Positions 40,990-53,959 of a stretch of 64,000 nucleotides of DNA are shown one piece after another. Position 1 is the stretch's first letter; the number at the start of each line of letters is the position of its first letter. Source of the DNA: Megaustenia siamemsis (lineage: Eukaryota; Mollusca; Gastropoda; Stylommatophora; Ariophantidae); NCBI GenBank assembly GCA_032433765.1, contig JAVIAB010000092.1, forward strand, positions 103,088,564-103,152,563. The letters run 5' to 3'. Made by a program: the position numbers and the translations under genes. Under the pieces are notes generated by a model. That model did not search any database. It saw only the letters and a program-made list of their open reading frames with translations, and was not told the origin of the DNA.

Positions 40990-43900
40990 ATTTCTTTATT
41001 TAATTTAATATTTTAGATACTTGTTGGCAGATCCATAACATAATTTATTTTATAGAATTATGAACTTTTGCACAAATGTATATTATGTTTACAGTAACCT
41101 ATTTAACCTATTTTAAATATTGTTTGTTGTGATGAGTGCACAGAAAAAGATAACAGTATACAGAAACAGTTTACAGTTTGCTCAAAAATGATTTGTGATA
41201 CTTCATATTTGGTTTGATATTTTTGTTAAAATATCAATTTAAGTGTTATTGTCAGAATATACATTTTTTTTGCAGAAATATCAGTCATTGACATATCACT
41301 TGAATTGTTAAAATAATTGTTGGAGTATTTTAAAAAAAAATCTTTGACTCTCGAATTATTTTGCTTATTTGTTGATAATTATCTCATCAAATTCAAATAT
41401 CTGTTAAAAAAAAGAAAAGAAAAGAAAAAAAAGAAAATTGTTAAATAGTTGTTCCTAAAGACAAGTATGAATTAAATTAGAGAACATGAACGTATTGTTA
41501 ATGGATAATAATGATACATAAATAAAATAATTTTGAATTGTTATGATCATTGGTCCAGAGTTAGGAGATCAATTATTCTTCAATTTATTATAATTATTTT
41601 ACTGTGCTTTTAATGTCTTCCTAATAAAATCTGAATAGCATCAAAGCAAAAATTGTTGTTATTTCAATATTTGTTGGGTTATATCAAAGCAAAGAACAGA
41701 CTGGACACACACACACGAGACATAGACAACTGTATAAAAACCTAGAAGTAAATGTAAAGTACTAAAATGGTTCTAAAAAATAAACTACACTTCTCTGGTT
41801 TGGTCACAATGAGAGACACGATCTATAATAAAATATTAAAGGGCTCCCTTCATAGCTTCAGTTATATAGACAATTATTAGTGGTCATATTTTTTAATTAT
41901 CAACTGCGATGTATTTTTCAAAGGGTGATTTGTCAGGTCAGACTTTCTCTGTAAAAAATCTCATGAAGATGTAGTATAGAGAATATCATGAGACAAAATC
42001 AAAGATGTCCATTAGACATTCAAGCTGTTGACTAGCATGAAATGACATTAGGATTTTGACTTGTGCTAACCTCATGACACCTTTTCGGTACCAGTGAGAA
42101 AGAAGAAGAAGAACCTCAAATGAACAACTGAGGACAGGTGAAGTGAAGATAAAAGAACTACCTCACTAACATCTAGATAATGATGATCAAACTATGCTTG
42201 AAATATCACAGTGGTTGTTCTCTAGCCTCAGAATCACAACAATTATTGTTTCATTACCCAATGGAGAGTTCAGTCAACCAAGCTATAAAATTGGGTACCT
42301 TACTTACTTTGTTAACAAAGACAATAACAGTCAAGAAGAGTATCTGCACCCTCACCATCAAATGCTGTGAATTTGCAATGAAAAGCTAAAACAATTAGCA
42401 CCTCTAAAGAAATGTTATGTGACTACCTGTAAGTGAAAAGCATATCCTGAAATGTATTAATTACTGCTCTACTGAGACTCCCTTTGTTTCTTTATGTGTC
42501 CAAATAATTTCATCTTGCTCACAATTTGAATTGTGTTTAATAGTTCTTTCCATTATCATGAACCACTTAGGCTGGATGAAGGATGGACAGATTCAAAAAG
42601 ACAAAGATAATATTCTCTGTTGTTATAAGAAAACTGAAATAACTAAATTCTAAGATTAGTGGTGTATATAATCAATGAGGTTTAAATCTCATGCAATAGT
42701 CTAATCTTTCCTGTGTGTTACCGGGGCCTCATTATGAGGGAAGTAAAGAATAGTAACACTGTGACCTTCCAGGCATGTCGTAAGAGGCGACTAAGGAGGT
42801 TGATCGATGGCTTGACAAGCTGTCATTGTAAAAAGTATTGTTATGGAAACAGAACCATAGATTTTAGAAGCAGTGATCTCTGCAATATGTGCCGTTTTGG
42901 CACGCAAGGTTTCTGTTTTTGAGATTGTGGTTCTGCCCTATGTGCCGTCTTCGGCTCGAAAGGACAATAGATAGAATAGTCTGTTGCAATACACTGACAC
43001 TTCAAGACCTACCAGAGTGCACTGGTATTGATTCCTATAACCAATAATAAAAGTGGACAACTGGCTGTAAATACAACTGCAGCTGAAAACTTTAAGCTCA
43101 CAAGATTATTTGATCAAAGCTTTGTTCAAACTTGTCAGACATGGTGTTTTGTAGTTGTATTTGGACATCATCTGAAATATTTGCTACAAGTGTGTAAGAC
43201 AAAAACTTGAATGAACATTATAAACACATGTGATGTTTAATTTGGCTTAAGAAAACTTGAAATTGTAAACACACTTTCATGCCATGTTTCCTTTCTCAGT
43301 CTCTCAACAAACAAATTTCTCCAGACTTTCATGTTTTTAACTCCTAATTTTTTCCTTATTGATCTAGCATTTATTAGTCCAATACAACGTTTTAAGGATT
43401 AATTATTTACTTTCCAAATTTTGGCTGCACGTTGACATACAGGCTGTTCTTGTTCAACTGCCAAAAGTTTGATGTGCTCAATGGCAAATAAAATGATTGA
43501 CCCAAATGTAGATAGTACCTTGCGATCCATACAGTAGAAGGCATGTATAAGAGAAAAGGAAAGAAGCAAAACAGGCGAGCTCACAGGAAGTTTGTAAAGC
43601 AACATCAAGGAAACAAGAACTTTAAATGGTTGAGGCTGCCAGATGAGCAGGAACTAAAGTTCTCACTTACAACTCAAGGAGCATAAGAGATAAAGAACAC
43701 AGGACTCCCACTTCCAATGTCAGAATCAGATCAGAGATCACTTTTTAAAAACCATACATTAAGCATGGGAGTTGAAATTAAAAGTTTTGAAGTTAAATTA
43801 AGCGCTATAACCTCCAGGTCAAATAAAGCATTTTAATCACTTTAACACTTCCTTTTCACTCTTTTCAGTAGCCAAATTTAACACAGCTTTTAATTCTGGC

Positions 43901-45477
43901 CGATTTGACATGCACCATTTTTTTCTTTTGTTATTATCTCTTCTATTGTCAGATTCACAGAGCAACTCTTTCTCTATACAATCTGCTGAGCACTAAAAAG
44001 TGACCTCAGAAGAACTATTGTGTTGTTGATGTCAAAGCTGTACATAACAAAACGTATTCAATAAGAGTTACTCTACGAGTACATAACAAAGAAATTAAAC
44101 CTAATCGATGAAGTTACACTGTTATTGAAAACCCCATAAATTGTTTGTTTTCATGATCAGTTTGTGGTGTAACTGTATGAGATAAAGCAATCAGTTAACG
44201 GAGCAATTGTTAATGTCACTGCTGTTGCTAATGCAAGTGTAAATAGTGAAATGTAAGGCTGTCCTTTGGGAGTGAAAGTATTGGTAAGTTCACAGTTTAA
44301 GTACTTCTATTGATTATCATTGCTGCATCACTTTACTCTGTGGATCACCCTAGGTGACTCAGTGAATTTATATGTTTATACAAGTATACATAGTGTAAAG
44401 TGTTGCTCTCTTTTTTTTTTTCCCCTCTTCCAGAGGAATAGTTAAGGTAAACAATGCAGTAATGACAAACATTCTGTTTGTCATGCTTTGACAATGTCAC
44501 AAGACAGAAACAACTAAACACTTGCCATTAAGAAATGATATAAACTATTTCTCTTGTCCACGTTGAAGGGTATATATGGAAAGAAAGAAAAACACAAAGC
44601 TTTCTTTACCTTGTACGTCACTTGTGAGAAGTAATCAGCATTAGCTATTTTAGGTGCAACACCTAAAGCTTGTGTTCGCTCTATGTTGATGGAATTTATG
44701 TCAATAGATTGTACATTTTTGATGTTATGGTATATGAGGTCTTCTTTTAGCTAGCCCAGAATGAGATTAAGGAAAAGGAGCACTTCAGTGGTTGCAAAAA
44801 AAAAAAAAAACAACTAATTAATATGTACATTTATTTGCACTAATATAAATACATTTTAGCCTTAAGACAAGCTACAATGCTGTATAGTTAAGATTTAAAC
44901 TTCTTGAAGCACTTTTTCATTACAAAGTAAACTACTGAAAATATTTTATAATTATAAATGAACTTTCAAGAAATTGATTTTGCTTATTTCATAAACTACA
45001 GTGATGCACAGTACCTCGAATTTCATTCTTTTCAGGGGCCGTTGAAACCCTGAATTGTTCAGTCCAACTAATTTTATTTCTTCCATTAGAAATAATGGAA
45101 AGTGAATTAGTCCGTTCCAGACTCTATAAAATAGCCATTTTGATTAACTTAAACAGCAAACACACATCGTTTAAGTTAGAGATAACACAATTATGTGCTC
45201 GACATAATGAAGGAAAACTTTGAAAGAGTAAATAAAATACATAAATGTAAAATAAAATGAAAATGGCATTTACTGTAACTTAGTGAGGAGTGGTTATTAG
45301 GTCTAAATATAGACTTCATGAGGCACTAAGCTAACCATGCTAATTGATACTTTGAGGTCCCCTGTTACAAAATTAATCTGCCATAGATTGCACAATAAAT
45401 GTGAGCCCTCCTGGGATTGTGAATATATAGCTTATTTAGTCTGTTCCTAAAATCGGCCCAAGTAGTGATGTCCCTAG
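40984..45477. other. Intergenic, mostly unassigned
   Basis: AT-rich with A runs (41405-41440, 44795). A LINE 3' tail remnant lies at 42065-42118. A GC-richer patch at 42710-42970 with GGCATGTCGTAAGAGGCGAC looks like a dispersed repeat I cannot name. No gene seen. Confidence 0.45.
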
Positions 45478-46480
45478 TTGTTAATACGAATGAAGGAGTG
45501 TACCTTTCTTACTAGATCTGATGGTCGATTGTTCAATTTCGCAAGACTAAATGCAAGGTCCAAAATTAGACACATCTTTATTAGAGACCTGTTATTTGCT
45601 GACGACGCTGCACTTGTCACGCAAAGTCAGGAAGAACTCCAGAGCATGGTACATCGCTTTTCACATGCCTGCAAGGCTGGTCTTACAATAAGTTTGCAGA
45701 AAACTAACATACTCGGTCAGGACGTCGAAGCAACATCTGCAATCTCCATCGACAACTATACACTTGATGTCGTGAGGCAGTATAACTACCTGGGGTCCAT
45801 CATCAATGACAAACTATCTTTAGTTACAGAAATTAACACCCGCATTGGTAAAGCTGCTACCACCTTTGCCAGTCTTTCTAGGCGTGTCTGGCAAAACAAC
45901 AAACACAATTAAAACAAAAGCCACAGTTTACAATGCTTGCATAATTAGTATCCTCCTGTATGGCAGTGAATAATGGGCAACCTATGCAAAGCAGGAGAGA
46001 AGGCTAAATACATTCCATATGCGTTGACTGCGCCGTATTCTTTGTATCACCTGGAAGGATAAAGTAACCATCGTGGAGGTCATGACTCGCACCGGCCTCC
46101 CGAACATCTACACACTGCTCAAACAGCGTAGGTTACGCCGACTTGGCCACGTACACCGTATGAAAGATGGCTAAATACCAAAAGATATGCTATACGGACA
46201 ACTGGCAGATGACAAAAGGATTAGAGAGCGCACAAAACTTCGATTTGTAGATGTGTGGCAAACGCGGCATGAAGACTGAACATAAACCCTGCAGCTTGGG
46301 AAGACATAGCTTCAGACCGCAATATCTGAAAACAGACTAAAGGTTCACCTCAAACAAAAAGCAGGCAAATTCATAGAGAAAGAGAATACACGGCGAAAGG
46401 AAAGAAAAGAAAAAATAACATTTCTAGGGGCGCTGAAAAATCCATAGTCAACTGTGACTGACGGAGGCTACTACTAGTGA
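45478..46480 (+). mobile_element. LINE RT fragment (palm to C-terminus)
   Basis: IRDLLFADDAALVTQSQEEL (FADD intact), TISLQKTNILGQDVE, RQYNYLGSIINDKLSLVTEI in a 144-codon open frame; then frameshifted SILLYGSE and LPNIYTLLKQRRLRRLGHVH-type sequence. Related to the piece at 7345-8465. Confidence 0.8.
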
Positions 46481-46514
46481 CGTCCCTTATGGCTGGTGGA
46501 GAAGAAGAGACAGG

Positions 46515-46815
46515 CTACTGTAAAGATAAAGTAGGGGACTTGAATCGGTGTCTTAGCGCGCGAATTTTCACCCATTGTACCGCCTGTCCAGAAGTGTTCG
46601 GAGACTTCTGGATAGTGTCCCTTAAAACATCGAAACTCACGATGCGAGACGGCATTCCCCCACCTTCCCAAAGTAATATCCTGGTACCAATTTCTGCCAG
46701 AGGCTAGGTCGACGGTGGGGATATTTTTGTTCCAACCACGAGTACAACTCACACTGCTTCCAGTGGGAATCAAACACAAGTTGTCCGAACGTCGAAAGCC
46801 CACTCGGGTGGTTTT
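46515..46815 (-). mobile_element. tRNA-derived SINE family B, second copy
   Basis: Matches 1330-1625 in block order (GTGTCTTAGCGCGCG, ATCGAAACTCACGATGCGA, CCTGGTACCAATTTCTGCCA, GTTGTCCGAACGTCG). The A-box end is truncated. Confidence 0.8.
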
Positions 46816-46880
46816 CATCTTACTGTTTTGAAGGGTAGTGCCCTTCCATAAATGCACAAAATAACTTTATTTCAAGTGTT

Positions 46881-46887
46881 CTCTCTC

Positions 46888-46920
<33 letters not shown>

Positions 46921-46923
46921 TTC
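46881..46923. repeat. (CT)n microsatellite
   Basis: CT repeats with one CTGTCT interruption. Another CT tract lies at 63245-63280. Confidence 0.95.
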
Positions 46924-47214
46924 AGCACCACTAGTTGAGGGTTTAAATTTCCCCTGTTTTAGATAGAAATCCTACAAACGAATACCACTTTCATGTTCCA
47001 CGATATATTCTAAATAAAACAAACCTTCTTTGAGCTTTTTTTTCTTCCATACTCCTCTTTGATGCTATAGCTAACAAAGAGTGGTTATATATAACAAAAC
47101 ACATCAACAATAGAAACACAGCCGAAATCCAAGAGTTAATTTCTGTGCACAACAGAATGCATTTGCGGATGAGATGTTTTTTTCTTTGCGTCTGAATACG
47201 TGAAGTTCGAACTC

Positions 47215-47365
47215 CGGATCAAAATTATCTCTAATTTGGCGTTCGAACTGTGGAACGTTAGAAGTACAAGTCTCCACCATATAATGAACTATAATAATTT
47301 AGCGTTCGAACTGTGGAACGTTGGAAGTACAAGTCTCCACCATATAATAAACTATAATAACCGTG
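47215..47365. repeat. Two copies of a roughly 65-bp unit
   Basis: GCGTTCGAACTGTGGAACGT and AGTACAAGTCTCCACCATAT occur twice in tandem. Confidence 0.85.
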
Positions 47366-48053
47366 AGCTGACACATGGAGGGCGTCACATGTCGAAACTC
47401 AGTTGTACAATAACAGTTCACAAGTCACAGCTTTTTGTTTTAATTTAAAGTGGCATTTTAGTTATCTTGAAATTGATTATGGATGAAGTGCTGAGTCACG
47501 TGACCCTCATTCTTCAAATTGATATTTTCTACAAGTTATTTATGCTACCACGAAACCTAAAATGTTTGGTTGAAGTAAATTTGTGTGCGTTAATTTCGGT
47601 AGTTGCTTATCACAAAATATCAAAGACTGGCACCTCTGAGAGTTTTCAGAATTTGTAACCACAAACATGTGAACATTTTATGATAGCGATTCTGCTAAAC
47701 ACTTCCAATCTATAATAGAAGGCCTATTTATATCTTATTTTCCTGGAAAGACAGAAATAATCAAATCAACTAATGTTTCACTGTCAAACAAATGTGAAGT
47801 AAGTCATATTTTGTAACGAGATAATATTATCAGGCGATTTTGCTCAAATTCTGGCTTGTCGATCAGCGTGAACTTGATTCTATGATAAATCCGAGAAGTT
47901 ATATGATCTGCTAAAGTTTGTCCATCGCATGAATCTCCAAATTTCTCGGCCTAGCGATGTGAAATGTATTTGACACTTCTCGGTGACAGTAAAAATCATT
48001 TTCAGAACATCATTTTCTCTTTCTACCATGTGGCAAAACGCAACTAAAGAAGG

Positions 48054-48745
48054 TTGTCCGTTTCATAAGTCGTGCCCAACTTTTAAAATCGATATCTTTT
48101 AAACCGCTTTTTATGAGGCTTTTCAAAATTTGCATGTAAAGTTATAATGATTAGAACCCAACAGGGAATTAATTTCATAAAAAACAACATTTGGTTATTA
48201 TTGTTGCTTATTTGATTTATATAAATTTATAACGACCCATTGATGTAGTCAAAACTTAATGTTTACAGTATTAAAGTTAAAAATAGCGATTAAAAATCCA
48301 TACACGGTCAAATTGACGATTTTGCACGCTTTCAACGTGGGTTTTCTGACACAATTAGACACTTGTAGAAAACACGAGGCATTGTGTGTTCCATTTCCGT
48401 TCATTCAGCGGCGAAGCCGTCCTCGAACTGAGCAGACAATAATTCTCCTGGTGTTTTGTCTTATCCAATTATTTCCCCATTACGGCCACGCCTTTACCTA
48501 GTGAAAATTAATCATAGACCAGCAACTACGGTAATTTCTATTCTTTAGGGCTTCACAATTTACAATTGTGACAAACATCAAAGAAATTCGCCGCTTTAAG
48601 AAAACTGCAGCTGCAAGATATTTGTTAAATATACATTTAAAGGGTCTTTTGCATTCTAATAACATTTGGAAAATTTCAACAGTCTTTAACAAATTTTACT
48701 GCGTAATAGCGTTTTGAAGTTGGGCACATGATTTGAAACGAACTA
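48054..48745. mobile_element. Probable Tc1/mariner-type MITE
   Basis: Inverted ends of about 35 bp: left GTCCGTTTCATAAGTCGTGC, right (reverse) GTTCGTTTCAAATCATGTGC, each followed by CCAACTT and an A-rich run. About 692 bp with no transposase. The TA duplication is clear on the right but altered on the left. Its ends resemble the elements at 13686 and 37074. Confidence 0.65.
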
Positions 48746-48856
48746 CGGAAATAGGAAATGCATTATCAAAAACTGATCTATGCTAACGGTAGCATGGCAT
48801 AGACTTTTCCTCCTTTAATCGAACGAAGAATTCGATGTATCTCCCTTAAAATGCTC

Positions 48857-48905
<49 letters not shown>

Positions 48906-49554
48906 CCAGAGAAAATACAGAATAAAGAATTGTAATGTTTGCACTGCAGCTTTCACAGACTGAAACTTCATTGACTCAATCAATATACAACAGTCAGACA
49001 TTTGAGACAAAAGAAACGCCTGATACAGAAACAGTCAATATAGAACGTTTGGCAGTGCACAGAATTTGCAGAACTGTTTTCTTTTGCCGCGAAATGACCG
49101 ATCGAGAACCGTTATCGTATTTCAATAAATGAACAGACGACAAGTTCCGACTGGAAACTGGCTACAAGAGCGGGAAGCTGTGGCTACAAGTATATGAACG
49201 TTAATATTCGGGTTGTGGTGCCCTAAGGCTGTTCAGCTTTTCTTTAAATAATCTGTTGGAATATTTGTCCCCATTGATGTAGAGGACTGCAGTTATATTT
49301 CTTTAATTCAATAGTGTCTACAGATTCATCGTTCTTTCATACATTTTGCTTTGTTGAACTAGGAACTGAGTAGTTTTTTGCGACCGACTAATGTTTTGTG
49401 CAGTGTTCTTTAGTTCAATGTACTTTAGTTGCTATAACTCAATCTTTTTATCTTCTTCAGCGAAGCAGCAGTTAACGGACCTTAAGGTCTGCTGGCAGAG
49501 TTAGAGACTCAAAGCTGATCAAAACCTCACTTAACAACTTCCGCAGAGCTTCCT
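48746..49554. other. Intergenic, unassigned
   Basis: Apart from the ATT microsatellite nothing is recognised. The 65-codon open frame at 48935 is not supported. Confidence 0.5.
48858..48905. repeat. (ATT)n microsatellite
   Basis: About 15 uninterrupted ATT units. Confidence 0.95.
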
Positions 49555-49566
49555 CAGAATAGACAT

Positions 49567-49819
49567 AAAAAAGTAAAGTGCCCCCGTCACGCCAAGTGGC
49601 GTATAGGGAATATGGTGTTAGTGACCATACATTTTACAGACCTTCAGCACATGATTTTGGGTAATGTGGTCGGTATTACGCCCGTGCCGCTTTACTTTCC
49701 CAGAAAAAAATCTGATACCCATTAAAGGCTGGGTGAACCTGGAAGCTGTCGGTTGGGATCGAACCCTACCTCTTGTTCTTTGTAGTGCAGTTCACTAACC
49801 ACAGAGCTATCGCGGCTCC
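49567..49819 (-). mobile_element. Full-length tRNA-derived SINE (family A)
   Basis: 253 bp flanked by a perfect 12-bp duplication CAGAATAGACAT (49555-49566 and 49820-49831). The - strand starts GGAGCCGCGATAGC with A box TAGCTCTGTGG (49799-49809) and B box GGTTCGATCCC (49755-49765), a tRNA-like pol III promoter. The body carries the palindromic CGCCAAGTGGCG and ends T-rich. Other copies: 1-108, 19106-19229 and diverged ones at 28127, 50706 and 63010. Confidence 0.92.
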
Positions 49820-49959
49820 CAGAATAGACATGTATCGCATCAAACTTGCTAACAAGATGACCACAGACTAACACCAGAACTAACTTCTAATATAGAAGAC
49901 ACCCCCTTGAACAAACCACAGGGCTGACAAGTTTCAGCTTTTATTACTGAAGAACAAGC

Positions 49960-50562
49960 ACTGAAGACCTACTTGGAGGGAAAAGTTCCTACTTCTAAAA
50001 TAGAAAACATATTATTGAACTCTAAACTCGGCATCAACAGTGAAGAACTTGAAATTCTAACAAACTTTGAATATCTGGAATATGTAGTATATAACAATGG
50101 GGACTGTCAGAAAGAGATCAAAGGAAGACTAGCAATAACAACACAAACATTAAACACCATGAAGAACATTTGGCACAATATCAGCAAGACAGTAAAATTA
50201 AAATTACTGCTGGCATGTATCTTTCCGATAGCAGCATACGCTTGTGAATCATGGACAATTTTGGAAATTGCACGGAAGAACATTAACTCATTTGGAACAA
50301 AATACTATTTAAAAATCTTGAAGGTAGCTTAGATAATGAGAAATACAGTTGAAGACATTAAAAGACTTAAGCGGTAAAACAACTGGCTTATAGATATCAC
50401 TCTGCAGAGAAATTAAAATGCAACGTCAAAAGTTACAGAGGACTGGAAAGAACAACTAAGGACGGTTTTACTCCAGGACGGCGAGATGGGTAGACCAAGA
50501 AGAAGGTGACTTCAAGACATCAAAGAGACCATGAACATGACTACAGAAGAAATGCGAGATGT
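49960..50562 (+). mobile_element. LINE RT C-terminal fragment
   Basis: NFEYLEYVVYNNGDCQKEI, KLKLLLACIFPIAAYACESW and ILKVA in one open frame, then a basic GRPRRR-like end near 50490. It runs into the CT/AT microsatellite. Confidence 0.7.
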
Positions 50563-50675
<113 letters not shown>

Positions 50676-50705
50676 TATGGGCTGTGATGAATGCAACGTT
50701 CTGCA

Positions 50706-50960
50706 AGTAAGTAAAGTAAAGGTTCCCTCTACTCCTTGTTAGACGTGTGGAAACTATGGCATTAGTGACCGTATATTTTTTTTTTACCACGGCACATTTT
50801 TGGATGATGTGCTCGATACCACGCCAGGCCGCCTTTACTTCCTAGAAAAATCTCTAGGACCAATTTTTAGAAGCTGGGTAAACCCCGAAGCCTTGTGGGT
50901 CCGAAAAAATTCAGCACTTCTGGGGATTGAACAGGGATCGAACGTTCTGCAAAGGACATA
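50706..50960 (-). mobile_element. Diverged SINE family A copy
   Basis: Follows the same order of blocks as 49567-49819 (TTAGTGACCGTATATTTT, GATGTGCTCGATACCACGCC, AGCTGGGTAAACCCCGAAGC, GGGATCGAAC) with many changes. The B box survives; the head is lost. Confidence 0.65.
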
Positions 50961-51469
50961 CGAATTGATAACGATGATGATCACTGAATTACCCAGGGCA
51001 AGTTCCAACTTCTTCATCAGAAAGCATGAAGTAAAGAAAGCCATCACAACAAGTCACATAAACAGGGCTCAAGAGCTGCTCGGAGATTCAAGATTAACTC
51101 AATTCTAAATGCAAGGGATAATAATAAGAACTGGATTATGCCAAAAGGCTAATGGATCATTGTAAAAGAAAAACATCACTAATGTACGAACGACATTACA
51201 GGCGCCTCAGGTGTGGAAAAGACTTAATGGGCGAGACGGAAGAGTTCATAAGGAAAGTGTGTGATCTGAGTGACATTGGGGCTGGCAAGGATTGGACAGG
51301 AGCTAACTAAAGTAATCATTCAGCTCGGCAGGGAGTGTTGAACCTGGGCCTAAGGAACTACCGAGATCGTAATAATAGATAATGTGTCATCATTTCAGGA
51401 CCCCATCATCAACACGTTCTGTTTTCCTCGGATAGAGCAGTGGTTGAAGTTGTGTGGCATACCAACATG

Positions 51470-51805
51470 ACTGAAAAGTGGCTAGGAAATCTGGCAAGAG
51501 AAAGAGATAGAAGCATCAACGGCGGCCATAACATGGTTGGTTACATAGAACATGAATATCGCAGTCTTTTTGACGGACTCGCAAAGTACCCTACAGAAGA
51601 AGACTGACTGTCTGCGACGGAAGTGGATCCAGCTCTTGGATGACTCTGCGGTGAGTACGCTAACTTGGGTTTACTGCTCTGGGTACGCTGATGCACACAA
51701 CATTGTAATCGCCGACACGCTTGATGGCAGCTCTAGCACTGAGTGTGGCCTGACTCTAGACAAAGAGGACATCACCAAGTTTGTTCTTCATTCCTTAAGA
51801 TAAGA
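51470..51805 (+). mobile_element. LINE RNase H-like fragment
   Basis: VFLTDSQSTLQ (catalytic-Asp motif of RNase HI), LTWVYCSGYADAHN (a decayed GHAxVxGNE-type motif) and ADTLDGSSSTECGLTLDKED. It belongs to the RNase H-bearing LINE group; the upstream part is frameshifted. Confidence 0.6.
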
Positions 51806-52344
51806 GGAGGAGATGGGTGGGGCAATGTATATATTGAAAGACTGATGAGAGTCTAAAGATGGGAAAGGGGTCTGGTCGATCCGGAGTAGTTAGTAGGAAA
51901 AGCAGATGTATCTACAACCAACACCTTACAGGAATAATCTGCATACGCTTCAGGGAATTCTGGGACGGATGGTGGAGCGGTTATAGTGGATGCTCGATTG
52001 TAATGAAACTGATTCCAATGATAGAATAGAACAGAATAGCATAGTTCTGACGACATTTTCAATAACCTATTAGATCTAGCACTACTACAGTATAACTCAT
52101 CAGATGTTTTATTATAAAGTGAGTTTTTATGTTTTAAACTTTAATAGTAACGCATCTTTACATATTTGTTTTCTGTTAATTATCAAACATGCGCTCTCTG
52201 TGCCTGCGTTGGAATCTTCTTCTTCTTCATCATCTTCTAAGTATTTTTGATTATGTGAAATTGCGAGCGTGTATAACAATTTTTTTTCATAAAACCTGCA
52301 CCGTGGCTGACACACTCCGTCTTCGACAGGCTGACGGGAAAGAG

Positions 52345-52585
52345 ACAAATAATAATAAATGAATATGATTATATAGGGAAACTTCCGATGCGATAGATCA
52401 GTGAATCAATTCAGAAGAAGAGGTATGGTTACAGCACTCGGAAAAAATCACAAATAATCAACAATAGAAAAAAAAACAAAGAACAATATACAGGATCGAA
52501 CCTATACTCGGCATAGCGCCTTTCCACGATTAACCAAACGATAGAACACACGACCAACTCAGCTATCTTTTTTTGTTTTTTTATT
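52345..52585 (-). mobile_element. SINE family C copy, inverted
   Basis: Reverse complement of the 8571 copy: AATAATAATAAATGAAT tail, GGTATGGTTACAGCACTCGG, CAGGATCGAACCTA (B box) and CCAACTCAGCTA (A box). Confidence 0.78.
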
Positions 52586-52660
52586 GTTGTTGATTATTTG
52601 TTATATTTTCCGAGTGCAGTAAACATACCTCTTCCTCTGAAATGATTCGCTGAAGGGAAA
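52586..52660 (+). mobile_element. SINE family C body fragment in opposite orientation
   Basis: GTTGATTATTTGTTATATTT then CCGAGTGCAGTAAACATACC repeats, in reverse, the body at 52378-52460, so the two form an inverted repeat. Confidence 0.75.
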
Positions 52661-52839
52661 GAGCCAAGACAGTATTAGATATAGGTGGGAGCAAGGAGAT
52701 CAGCTGTACTGCTATTTTGTGGACTGAAATTAATTGCAATAAAGGCACAAGTGTCCACAACTGGACAATCACATTACCCTAAGTTTTGGTTGTGTCTCCC
52801 TAGAACTGTAGATAAGACTGGGGCTGCAAGTCGTTAGGT

Positions 52840-53505
52840 AGTTGGTGGTAGGGGAATGCACGGAGAGAATTCGATGTAGTATCGTTTTGTAGAGAATAGT
52901 TGCTGCTTTATCATCATCGTCATCATCATTGAGTGCCGTATTGAAGGTTGGCTAGCACGGAGCAACATTCCGCTGTCTTTTGTTTTGACAATGCAGGTTG
53001 TCATAGGCTGACTTGCCCATCTTTTATGCTTTTTTGTTCTTCGTGACATTACAATTACTTTTTGCCATTCCTATTCTTTTGCTTATTTCAGTTGCACATT
53101 TTCCATCACTGGTTATAGTAAGCCCAAGGTAGTTGTAGCTCTGAACTGTCTCCAGGTCTATTCCTTCAACATTGATATCCACTTGTAGGTTTTGAGTATT
53201 ATCTTTGTTTATGATCATAGTTTTAACCTCTTTAATATTCATATCTAATCCATACTTTTTGCTTGTCATGTTTATTTCATTAAGTAATTGTTGTAGATCT
53301 TTAGGATTTTCTGCTGGTAATACAGTATTATCAGCATATTTTAGATTATTGATTATCTTTCCAATAATGTTTAAGCCTGGATTCTCAGTGATGTTTTTAA
53401 AGATCTGCTCAATGTATAGATTGAACAAGCTTGGTAATGTACGCATCCCTGTCTATCCCTCTCTTTATTCCAATACGTGTAAAGTTCTCTTTGTTTTATT
53501 TTATT
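52840..53505 (-). mobile_element. RTE-type LINE, 3' half with internal deletion and mutated catalytic box
   Basis: [40 protein letters not shown] (YADN instead of YADD) and SYNYLGLTITSDGKCATEIS, then a deletion joining to KRWASQPMTTCIVK and the 3' tail. Closest to the copies at 4215 and 60525. Confidence 0.85.
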
Positions 53506-53700
53506 ATTGCTGTTTGGCTTATGCCCAACATTAGTGGGGCAGCAACTGATTCCATTAATGTGTGAGCAGAGAATCCACATACATCCAGAATAATGTCAAC
53601 CGCTATGGCATGGAATCAAACGATAAGGACCCGTAGGTTACTGAGTCAAGACCGCCCCCACTCTGCATTTTCTCTCTTGGTTGTATTCAATTATTTTGTT
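53505..53700 (-). mobile_element. Probable SINE family E
   Basis: The - strand has TTGACTCAGTAACC (A-box-like), GTTTGATTCCATGCC (B-box-like) and an AATAATAA end. Only one copy in the window, so the assignment is tentative. Confidence 0.45.
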
Positions 53701-53959
53701 AGCGGCTAGATACATCCCTCTCTCCCTGCAACCGCTCAACCGAAATAAGCGTTACTTCCATTTTTTATTCCCAAGCTTTCTTTAATAATCTCTTTCGCTA
53801 GAGATCGCCCTCGGGTGGTTCTGCCTGACAATGTTCAAAGTGTTTTCATGTTTGATCACCAAACACCATTAGCCGAAATAATGTACTAGTCAGTCTGCAG
53901 TTTAAATATTAAACCCTTATTACTAAAAGCAAAAACTCAGTCCAAAAATTAATGATGTT

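Noticed and set aside
45040..45130. Possible fourth TAGTCCGTTC-type element end
   Set aside because: Only a short TAGTCCGTTC match and a local palindrome; no second arm found.
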